From: Branchiostoma floridae
Lineage: Eukaryota; Chordata; Leptocardii; Amphioxiformes; Branchiostomatidae
Assembly (NCBI RefSeq): GCF_000003815.2
Contig: NC_049981.1
Location: 33,522,072 to 33,586,071, forward strand
Length of the DNA: 64,000 nt
Reading direction: 5' to 3'
Part shown: piece by piece, positions 34,978 through 46,900 of the stretch
How positions within the stretch are numbered: position 1 is the stretch's first letter
Layout of the letters: each line of letters begins with the position of its first letter
Program-made: the position numbers and the translations under genes
The notes under the pieces: generated by a model
Databases searched by the model: none
The model's input: the letters and a program-made list of their open reading frames with translations, nothing else
What the model was told of the DNA's origin: nothing

Positions 34978-37900
34978 TGTGTGTGCGGGCGTGATCTCTA
35001 AGAGCGGGGACAAAAACACTAGTGATCAGCGGCGGGATGACGAGATCTCCGGGGGCATGGCAGTGACAGTGACAACGGCACGTGTGAACCACCGAAAGAA
35101 CCTGGTGGGCTTTGATAAGGGCAGCCGCTGTGCATCGGAAAGGCAATGATATGTTTCTGCGAATTGCTCAAACGCGATGCATCAATTTATTCTTGTCAGA
35201 AAGCATCTGTGCGGTGGAGTCTTTGAACTTAAAAACATCGGAAATTGCAAGTCGTAGCGTGCAAATCGGAATCGGGATTAGAACATGTAAACTTCTGGTC
35301 CAGAGCGGGACTGATAACCATTATAACACATTACACACTATCCAGTTTTGCACACAATGTAGTACTAGCCCAAGGTTTCAGTACATCGACATTACCCACC
35401 TGTCCAGAAAGTCCCTTTGATAAAACCGATTTGCTGGTTGGCCTGGCCAGAAGAAGTGAGCGTGATAGTGTAGTTTGCGTAGGGCAGCAGTCCCGACATG
35501 GTAGCCGAGGTGTCGTCTGCTCCCGGTGCGGGGGTCAGGTCCATAGATGAGGCCATCCCGTCTGCCAGCTTGTAGCTCAGGATGTAGCTGTCAATCTGAA
35601 CACCGGCCTCCTTTGTCCAGGAAACTTCCAGATCAGTAAGCCCGGCCCTTTCGAGGGTCAGGTCCGAGATCACTGGTTCTGTTGGTGAAGTGGTTGAGAA
35701 GGATTAGACATTGTAAGTGATCTGAACTGAAGAGAGGCAACAACAGAAAGCTACTTTGCCAAAATACATGTGCACAGCAGTACTACAGGGGTACCCATAC
35801 TCAACTATCTCATTACAACTATTAAATAGTTGGACAGGATTTTATATGATAACCAAGAAATGGAATTTTTGTGGCCTCAGAAAGGACAGGTAGGGGAGAG
35901 GAGATGGCATGTTTCTGCCAAATGCCCAAACGCGACGCACCAAGCCTGTTTGGTGGATTCTTTAAATGTAAAGGACAGCGGCTTGCCTGTCGTACTGGGA
36001 ACGGGCTGGTCGGGATTGGAACCCATAACCTTCTGGTCCAGAAGCGAGACTGATAACCATTATAACATGTTGTTATATAGCCATGCGACGTCGATTAATC
36101 AGATGGATTAATCAGGCTATTTTACCAACATTTGTAGCACGTTTCTTCGCTGAATGAAAATGTCTACCGTCTTGACATAACCTATCATTTCGTGAGAAAC
36201 ACGTAATTAAACTAGAGTTCCACGACGCAATACCTTCGCCAAATGATTCTATCTTTTACAACTGCTGTATTAATTGTGTTTGTCATTAATCAGGCAAATA
36301 AGATTCTCATTTGCATAAATCAAATTACTTGATCATGTCCTCAGCCAAACAACAGACACGCGTAATCTATGTTAAGAAAGAAAGCTTTCATAGCATTTTC
36401 TAAAAATTCATGCAAATGAGGACCTCATTTGCTTAATCAATGTTCAACGATGTTCACTTGTACATAACTTACAAATGCTACAAGTAAGAAGTTTCCGTCA
36501 TTAACCACAATGGCATTACAGAATTTTCTCATTAATTATGAAAATTAGGTCTTTATTTAGCATAATATATATCTATCAATATTCTTCTCTTTCTCAGTTA
36601 CAAATGTCAAATGTTGCAATGGTCCAATAATGGAACTGAGCAATATGTTTAGACAATTTCCTAATCAATTATGCAACTCAAATTTTTATTTGCATAATTA
36701 ATATGTAATTATATGAAGCATCACTTAAGCTATCCACAAACCAAAAATCATAACAATCCGTCAAACCTTTTTGAGTTATTCCCTTTTAAAGTCTGACACT
36801 AAACCTGCCTTGCAGCTCTAAAACAAGCCGCTAGGGGGCCTAAACTTAAACCACTTAATCTCGGCATCAAGAGCTGTCTACCACTTAAAATTCATAGCCA
36901 CAGTGTATCCAGAACTCGAGATATCAAACCAGGAAGTTCCGCTACAGTACCGTCACAGGCCGCTAGGGGGTCCAAAATCAGATAATTGACAGGTCTCATC
37001 ATTTACAGGTCACATAGTAACATTAATGACCCGCTTTCCTTCGGTGCCATTAAATTCATGGTCAGTTCGGGACTCGGCCGTCCATTTGGTGGTTATATCA
37101 GTGTTTGATGAAAAGGCTGGGCTGTCTACCTGACGACCGTCTGTCTACCTGGCCTGGCTATCACGTCAAGCTACCGAGATCCCCCCATTCATACCCCAAC
37201 AAATTACTAGCTTCTCATATAGCTGCGCCCTCTAGCGTAAATTACAGACATGGCATGGCATGAGCTCGAGAGCATGCGTATTGTCAAGACATATACAAGC
37301 AAATCTATTTACATATACAAGCAAATCTATTTACATATACAAGCATATTTATTTACTTTTTCGAATTTCGAACGGTCTGTAACAGATAAACATTAAGGCA
37401 GAGGCTATATTACACACCATCCAGTTTTGTACACAATGTAGTTCTAACCAAGGGTTGGCTAAAGTACGTCGGCACTTACCACCTGTCCAGAAAGTCCCGA
37501 CGATTACTCCGTTTTCCCGGCCCTGATCATCAGAAGAAGTGAGCGTGATGGTGTATGTTGTGTCGGGCAGCAGTCCCGGCACGGTAGCCGAGGTGACGCC
37601 TGCTGCTGGTGCGGGGTCCAGGTCCACAGACGTGCCTGTCCCGTATGCCGGCTCGTAGCTGAGGGTGTAGCTGTCAATCTTATCACCATCCTCCTCTGTC
37701 CAGGAAACTTCAAGATCAGTAGCTCCGGTCCTTACTAGGGTCAGGCCCGAGATCACTGATACTGTGTGGAGAAGTGGTTGACGAGAATAAGACTTTGCAA
37801 GTGATCCGAACTCCAAGAAAGGCAAGAACAGAAAGCTTAACTATTAGTGCTGGCGTTGGGACGGCACGTGTGAACCACCGAAAGACCCTGGCGGGGTTTG

Positions 37901-40900
37901 ATAGGATCAGTCGCTGTGCATCGCCAAAATGCACGTACACAGCAGTTCTACAGGGGTACCCATACTCAACTATCTCATTACAACTATCTAATAATTGGAC
38001 AGGATTTTATATGATGACCAAGAAATGTAACTTGTTTGACCTAATAATGGGCATGTTTCTGCGAATTGCCCAAACGCGATGCAACAATTCATTCTTGGCA
38101 GAAGGTACCTTCTGGCCCAGAAGCGGAATTGATAACCATTATAAATATCCATTATCATATAGCCTGGCAACGTTGACCAATCTGAAGGCCCCATGCCATG
38201 CTGGTTTGCACGCCTTATTTAAATTCTTAATTCACGCCTTGCACAAATTCTAGAAAATGTGGGGCTTTTCGTCTCCCCCTGCTTCCAAAAAAGAAGTCAA
38301 ACCCAACCTGTTTAGAAATAGCCAACACTAGTATTAGATTAGAATATTGTTTATGACTGTTCATTGTCACTATGTGTATACCATGTACATGTACTTGCAA
38401 TTAGCCCTCGGGCACGAATTTGCAAATAAACTTCTTATATCTTATTTACCAGTCAATAATTAGCCATATAGCCTAATCATTGACCACTTGACAATACCAT
38501 TATGCAGGGGAGTAGACTATTTTACCAACATTTGTAGCACGTTTCTTCGCTGAATGTGAATGTTTACCGTCTTGACATAACCTATCATTCCGTGAGAAAC
38601 ACGTAATTAAATAAATACCGCATCCATGCAAGCTACACTAAATAATGTAATTCGCCCTTCGGAGCTGCGTCCACATGGCTAGATATATTACAATGCGTAT
38701 AACTTTCCTACGGTGTATACCGGTGCAATACTTCATGGCCAGATCGGAACTCGGCCGTCCATTTGGTGGTTATAGGACCGGACGTTAGGCCACTGACATT
38801 GTACACACCTCAGGGCGGTTCATTAACCCTATATTATACACCATCTAGTTTCGTACACAATGTATTACTAACCAAGGGTTGGCTAAAGGTTAAATGTCTC
38901 AGTATGTCGGCACTACCCACCTGTCTCGTAAGTCTTGCTGAGGCCTCCGTTTTGCCGGCCCTGGTCAGAAGAAGTAAGCGTGATGGTGTAGCGTGTGTAG
39001 GGCAGCAGTCCCGGCACGGTAGCCGAGGTGGCGTCTGCTGCCGGTGCGGGGGTCAGTTCTGCAGGCGTGCCCGTCCCGTCTGCCGGCTCGTAGCTGAGGG
39101 TGTAGCTGTCAATCTGAAAATCGGGATCCTTTGTCCAGGAAACTTCCAGATCATCAACCCCGGCCCTTTCGAGGGTCAGGCCCGAGATCACTGATTCTGT
39201 GTGGAGAAGTGGTTGACGAGGGTAAGACATTGCAAGTGATCCGAACTCCAAGAAAGGCAAGAGCAGAAAGCTACTGTTAGTGCTGACGTTGGGACAGCAC
39301 GAGTGAATTCTTTAAATTTAAAGGACAGCTTACATGTCGTATTAGGAACGGGCTGATCGGCTGATCGGGATTAGAACCCATAACCTTCTGGTCCAGAAGC
39401 GAGACTGATAACCATTACAACACTTTATACACGTCCAGTTTTGTACACAATGTAGTACTAGCCCAAGGTCGACCAAAGGTTAAATGTCTCAGCATGTCTG
39501 CAATACCCACTTGTCCTTAACCCAGAGTATATGATGAATCCGCTTCGCTGGTTGTCGTCGTCAAAATAAGTGAGCGTGATGGTGTAGCTTGTGTAGGGCA
39601 GCAGTCCCGTCACTTTAGCCGAGAAGTCGCCGTCTGTCGGTGCGGGGTCCAGGTCCTCAGACGTGCCCGACCCGTCCGCCGGCTCGTAGCTCAGGATGTA
39701 GCTGCCAATTTGGAGATCATCGCTCGTTTGCCAAAAAACTTCCACAGAAGTAGGGCCCTGGTCTCGGTCATCGAAATATATCGGTGATTCTGTGTGAAGT
39801 AGTGGTTGACGAGAATAAGACATTGCAAGTAATCAGAACTCCAAGAGAGGCAACAACAGAAATCTACTGTTAGTGCTAGCATGCTGGCAATAGGACGGCA
39901 CGTTTGAACCACGGAAAGAACCTGGCGGGCTTTGACAGGGTCAGCCGCTGTGCTTTGCCAAAATGCACGTACACAGCAGTTCTACAGGGGTACCCATATT
40001 CAACTATCTCATTACAACTATTAAATAGTTGGACAGGATTTTATATGATAACCAAGAAATGGAATTTCTGTGGCGTAAGAAAGGGCAGATAGGGGAGAGG
40101 AGATGGCATGTTTCCGCCAAATGCCCAAACGCGACGCACCAAGCCTGTTTGGTGGATTCTTTAGATGTAAAGGACAGCGGCATGCCTTAGCCTCCATAGC
40201 AGGCTCTCTATGGCCTTTTTTGGCTCATAGTACACTTTTGCTGGCCATTTCTTTTTGTATTGGGTCGCTGATTGCTGGCCTTTTCTGACTGCCAAAAAAG
40301 GCCATAGAGAGCCTGCTATGGAGGCTAGGCTTGCCTGTCGTACTGGGAGTGGGCTGATCGGGATTGGAACCCATTACCTTCGACCCAGAAGCGGGACTGA
40401 TAATCATTATAAACTATTACCACCACCCAGCTTCACACACAATGCAGTACTAGCCCAAGGTCGGCCCAAGGTTAGATGTCTCATAACGAAGGCACTACCC
40501 ACCTGTCCTGAAAGTCCCGACGATTACTCCGTTTTCCCGGCCCTGGTCATCAAAAGAAGTAAGCGTGATGGTGTAGCTTTTGTAGATCAGCAGTCCCGAC
40601 ACGGTAGCCGAGGTGGCGCCTGCTGCCGGTGCGGGGTTCAGGTCCTCAGACGTGCCCGTCCCGTCCGCCAGCTCGTAGCTGAGGCTGTAGCTGTCAATCT
40701 GAGCACCAGCCTCCTTTGTCCAGGAAACTTTCAGATCAGTATACGCGTACGACTCGACCTCCAGGTCCGAGATCGCTGGTTCTGTGTGGAGAAATGGTTG
40801 ACAAGGATAAGATGTTGCAAGTGATCGGAACTGCAAGAAAAGTCAACAACAAGGGTAGGTAGGTAGGTCGGTCGGTTTAAGGCCCCCTCTCACTTGACGT

Positions 40901-43900
40901 GCGGCACGCTTGCGGCATTGCTGCGTTCGGAAGATGCTCAACGAATTTCAGAGATAAAGAACGAATTTTCTTACTTGTTGTGTATTTTGTGGTCTTCTAT
41001 GTCACACTTTTACGTATTGCGCAATATCTGAATTATAACAAATCGGAGAAAATAACAAAACAGTACCGCAGTGAACGAACGCAGCAATGCCGCAAGCGTG
41101 CCGCACGTCAAGTGAGAGGGGGCCTTTAGTTAGTGAGGGAGGGAGAGAGGTAGGGAGGGATCAATTTTGTCCTGGACTTGAATGGAAGCATAATATTTTT
41201 CCTAGGCCTTACCCACCTGTCTTGTAAGTTCCGCTGATTTCTGCGCTCGTCACGTCGTCCTGGTCATAAGAAGTGAGCGTGAGGGTGTATTCCGTGTAGG
41301 CGAGCAGCCCCGACACGGTAGCCGAGGTGTCCCCTACTCCAGGTGCGGGATCCAGCTCCTGGTGCGAGTCCGACCCGCCTGCTAGCTCGTACCGGAGGCT
41401 GTAGCGTGAGGTCGGAAGATTCCCGATGACTGTCCAGTCAACGGTGAGGCTATTTATCCCGGCATCGTCGAGGGTCAGCCCAGTGAGCCGTGGGGCTGAA
41501 ATGCACATTGGTTAACAAAGATAATTCATTGTAAGTGAACTAGACACTAACTAATAAGTGATCTTTATTTGCATGTTCCTGCCCACAATGGGATAAATGC
41601 AGTGATTCAATAGTATTGCATGGGATACTAAAGACTAGATACTACTACAAGTAGTGCTACAATCAAACAATTGGATAAAAAAATATCTAGAGCTATGATA
41701 TCACTATAACTATTGTTTACATGCCTCTTCTCTCTTTTTAAAATAAGTATATACGAACTCACAGAGTTTTTGTTGTACAATGTTGTCTCTGGCTGTCATT
41801 ATATATACGAATAGTTCGTCTTTGGTTTACTGTTCATATCGGGTTTCTCTCTTGAGTGCACTGCTAAAAGAATTGCATAGACCATTGTATATGGGACTGT
41901 ACTATTAATGCAACAACAGAAATCTTCAGGTAGCGCTGCGGCCTGAACCTCCATCCTTAAGGCGATGTGAACCATGAAATGACACACAGTGAATCGCCCA
42001 AATAAATGTACATGACAGATCAACAGTTCAACCGACTTGAACCTCGAAGGACCTAATGTGTTTTAAAATTAAAGGAACACCACACACACGCACGCACTAA
42101 AACCCGTACTGCATTTTGTTACGACCAATGCACCGGCATGGTCGTAACACCAATGCAAAACATATAGCTACAAACTTTATATATTTATCCAAATCAGGAA
42201 AAACGCGGAAATAGTTTGGGTTATTGCGTACCAGTGAGGAAACAAGAGAAAATGTACAACTCTACTATCTAGATGAGGAAAGTAAACTGCCATGATCATA
42301 TTTCTGTCAATTTCATCAAATGCCAACCCAAAGTGACAGACGACAGAGTACAACCACTGTGAGAAGTTGACATAGTCATGACAGTTCGGGTATCGCAAAG
42401 AATCCCTCGACTCTGCGAGAACTACTGGATAAAAAAGTGTTGATTCAGCGTGTTGAGTCTACTTCCCTTCGGACGGTCCGCACTCCTGGTACATTGTTAC
42501 CTTTGATTGTGATCCATAAGCGGGATTGATTTAGAAAATGTGGGGCTTTTCGTCTCCCTCTGCTTCCAAAAAAGAAGTCAAACCTAACCTGCTTAGAAAT
42601 AGCCAACACTAGTATTAGATTAGAACATTGTTTATGACTGTCCATTGTCACTATGCATATACCATGTACTTGCAATTAGCCCTCGGGCACGAACTTGCAA
42701 ATAAACTTCTTATTATACCCACCTCACATTAGGCGCGATTCGATCGGACGAAGAGTCTGCGAGCTCTAATTTACGAGGAGGCATGACCCTGATGCCGATG
42801 AAGAAATGGCAGAGTTCCCCCCCTTCCCGTCAGGGTCATGCCTCCTCGTAATTTAGAGCTCGCAGACTCGTCGTCCGGTCAAATCGCGCCTAATGTGAGG
42901 GGGGTATTACCGCAATAGCCCATTATACTCGTACACCATTGCATTTTGTGTACTCTGTAGCACTTTGCCATAGTTGGCCTAACGTTAAATGCCTTAGTAG
43001 GTCATCCTTACCAACCTGTTCTGTAGGTTCCGAAGGTAACTCCGGTTAGCACGCCAGTAGTATAGAGCACGAGGTGGTAGTCCGTGTCGGCCTGCAGCCC
43101 CGACACGGTAGCTGATTCGGCGTCTGTTGCCGGTGCGGGGTCCAGCTCCTGGTAGGATCCTGACCCGTCCTCCCGGTAGCTGAGGCTGTAGAGGCTGACA
43201 TACCGGTAAGCATCCCGACTGATGGTCCAAGAAACGGAAAGGTGATCCTTTCCGACATCATCGAGAGTCAGCCCGGAGAGCACTGGATCTAGGACTTAAT
43301 GAAGATCTTTATTGTACTATTTTACTATCTTGCTTGAAGATCTAATCGAATGTTTAAGACATATAAACAAACATGGCCGTACAGGTATCACAACATACAA
43401 TTTTGCAACATGCATGTTTGCAACATACAGCTTTGGCTTCTTCTCCATTTATGGCAATGGCAGGCGCCATTTATAACTAAATAAAGGTTCAAATAAAAAA
43501 AATGTTGAAAATGTAGGATTGTATGTTCTTGTTAAGCTAATTGTGGATCCAAATAAGATCAGGTCAAGCTGAAGTCGGTTAATCAAAATGTATATTCATG
43601 AAGAACAAGACAAATTGAAGTGAACTGTGTGAAGTGCTGCAGCAACCTAAACGTAAGTTCTGCACCCTGGAATATTCATCGGCAATCTGATGGGGTGTCA
43701 GGTTCGACCTGGGAACAAATAGAGCGGGCTTCAATTGGGCCATTAGAGCACTAAATACGCAGTCGTGTCTTGAGATTATCTTTCCTGGCATCATACAGTG
43801 CCAGCCTCGAAAGCCCTGGTCTGGAGCTGAATGAATTTTGATTAACAATTAGATTACTGGTCAATTAGATTCTAACCAATGCAACAGCAGAGACCTACCG

Positions 43901-46900
43901 GTGCAGCCTGCGACATCAAATCGCATAGTGATGGCTCCATTCCACTCCTGCACCACGAAGCGAACATAACGTGCTTTAACTGGGTTTTCCAGTTCGTTTG
44001 TTACAGCTGTGCTGGCGTCCGTGTTGCCTGCAAAAATCTGGAATGTAAACGGATGACTAAAATGAGTGCATCTTAACTTTTCTGTAGATCTTATGATTTA
44101 ACTCCGAACATCAAATACAAACTGTGGTGACTGACTGAGCTAAACCCAGGCTCACGATGTTTATATTAGGCATATTGTAACCAGTCGTCTGTGAAAGCAA
44201 ACAAAAGTGATCAAAAGAGAGCTAATAGTTTGGGATATGCCAGTCCGGTATGTAGTCGCTCCCTACAGAGAAATTCCCCACGATTGCTCTTCTAGCAATC
44301 CTATCATACTTAATGATTATTTGTCTTATATGGGTAGCTTTGTATCTACTAAGTTACCTTATCTGAGCCATCGCTGCCCACATATGTCGTCCAACGGGTC
44401 CCGTCATCGCTGTACTGGAGTTTGTAGAACGTTATCCAGGATCCGGAGGAAGAACCTTGAATGATGGTGCCGGTGACTTGCGTCCGCATTCCTAGATCCA
44501 CCTAAATGGCGTGATATGACCACATCATATGATGTACTGGTTGGTCAACAGCAGACCGAGATGATTACAACACCAGACATGCGCTTTTAGGTAAGTAGGC
44601 AACGAACCAGCGAGGACGTAGTTCCCAAGGAAGTGAAATCCATCGTGAAATTCCGCGTGAAATCATTTTTCACCTCAATAATACCATGTTTGGTATTATT
44701 GAGGTGAAAAAGTGACAACATTTGGCTTAGATTACAACAAAGTTGATACCGTTTTCTTTTAAGTACATCTTATCAAAACGTGGTTGGCATTAAACTATAC
44801 GATAGCACGCATTGACATTTAGATTATTTTTCAGACACGACTGCGGTACCAAGTTGAGCGTTGGAGGGAAGTTCTTTGCAGCAAGTTATTTGAACTGAAA
44901 ATACTCCCTTTCCAGATAAGAAAACAGTATAACTACCTGTAACCACTCCCCGATTCTGTTCTGACTGGCTGCCCAGTAGCTGTTAGAGTCCAAGCGTCCG
45001 GCATGGGGTGGGTTATCGGGTAAGGCCGAAGATGCAGTGATACTGCCATCAGGTATGGTACTGTCTGCCACCCCAAGGGGATCACTATTACAGCCTGGGT
45101 GGAAAAGAAAGTTATGGGTTTGGACATCCCTGTGACAGAAAACCTTATAATGCTATAAACCGAACAACAACACCAATATGTAGTTCCGGACGGTGATTCT
45201 CCCTGATACATGAACACAACAGGTCAACCGTGACGGACACATGGACCTGAGCCAGCACAAAATGCATTGATATATCAGCACGGCAACCTGTTGTTCATGA
45301 TTCCAAATCATCAATACTGTAAAACATGATTCAGATTTTACAAGTTTCACCTAACCGGAAACAGGCGGAAAACTGTTCCCTTCAGTTCTTGGATGGTGCG
45401 TCACAATAAATTAAAACAGGCCAACGTCTAGAACTCTGTAGTCTCAGGGCAAGCAAAACCTTTCCATGGATGACCTGAAGACAACTAACAATGGCAACAA
45501 AAACGCTACTACCATGCATTCTTTAGGGGAGAGCACTAAATACGTAGTGGTGGATTTTTTTGGTTGTTCTAAGTAGGAAAACATTAACACGTGTCATGCA
45601 GCCGGGTGTGCAGCTTGGTGTGGCGTTTTTAAAGAAACGAAGAAGCCCTCATATCATGGCAAAGTGAAAGCGTGGTGGTTCTGTGGCCTTCTTTATGAAT
45701 AAGCTTTATTCACCTTGACACTGGAAGTCAGTTGGGATGGATAAAGGGGTATTTTCAACCGCTATATACGCACTTTCATACAGCCGTTTACTTCTGGTAG
45801 GTAATACATCAATGATAAAGGCACTCTCCATACTACGCTTTGATTATTTGGCGAATACATCTGTTTCGTGGAACTCTAGTTGTTAATCAAAATATAATTC
45901 ATCTCCAAGGCTTTCTAGGCTGACACTCCATGATGCAGGGGAGGATCATCTCGCATATTTGCTGTTCCCCAAATCGGGTCTTATCATGCACTGGGTGACA
46001 CATGTCAACTTCCTTCACAGATTATTTAAATTAGCTACAGATTAACATTATTGCAACTTGATTGTATAAATCATCACAACAACACATCGACTATCATGAC
46101 AATCCGTCCACCCTTTCTTGAGTTATTCCCTTTCAAAGTCTACAACAAAATCGGCCCCTGCAGTTTAAAGAAAATCACCAGGGGGCTCAAACTAGCACGA
46201 CTTCCTCCCTGCCCAAAGACGTGTCCACTACTAAAAAGTCACGAACCTGGCACTTGAGGAAAATTTTACTACCAACTTTAAACCTCCGCTGCAGTACCGC
46301 AACTTGTTGCCAGGAGGCCCATTATCGTACTTGACCTTCGTTTTCCTGACCCTTATATAACTAAATATATAACCAAATATTATGCAAAACCATCCGCAAC
46401 GTCTCGAGTTAAAGTGTCCGCAAGCGCACACACTCAATCCCACACACACTCGCCCCGCTGCAGTCCCGAGTGAAAGTGCCAGGTAAACCATCTTCGAACG
46501 GAACATTCGTTTCTACAACCGCCACTCAAATACCAAATATCATGAAATTCCATCCACGGCTACCCGAATTATATGCGGTTGTCCTACATATTGAGACAAA
46601 ACACCATTTTCATACCCAAAACATAAACATTTTGGCGAATGCAACAGCAGAGGCTTACCGGTGCAGCCTGTGACTTCAGCCCGCATAGTGATGGCTCCAT
46701 TCCACTCCTGAACCACGAAGCGAACATAACGGGCATAAACTGGGTTTTCCAGTTCGTTTGTTACAGCTGTGCTGTCGTCCGTGTTGCCTGCAAAAATCTG
46801 GAATGCAAACGGATGACTGAAATGAGGATATTTCAACATTCTACAGAGCTACAGATAATTATCCTCACCATACTCCGAACATCAAATACAAACTGTGGTG

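Noticed and set aside
29066-35149. Long ORFs of VCVCV or HTHTH type
   Set aside because: These are the GT microsatellites translated in several frames.
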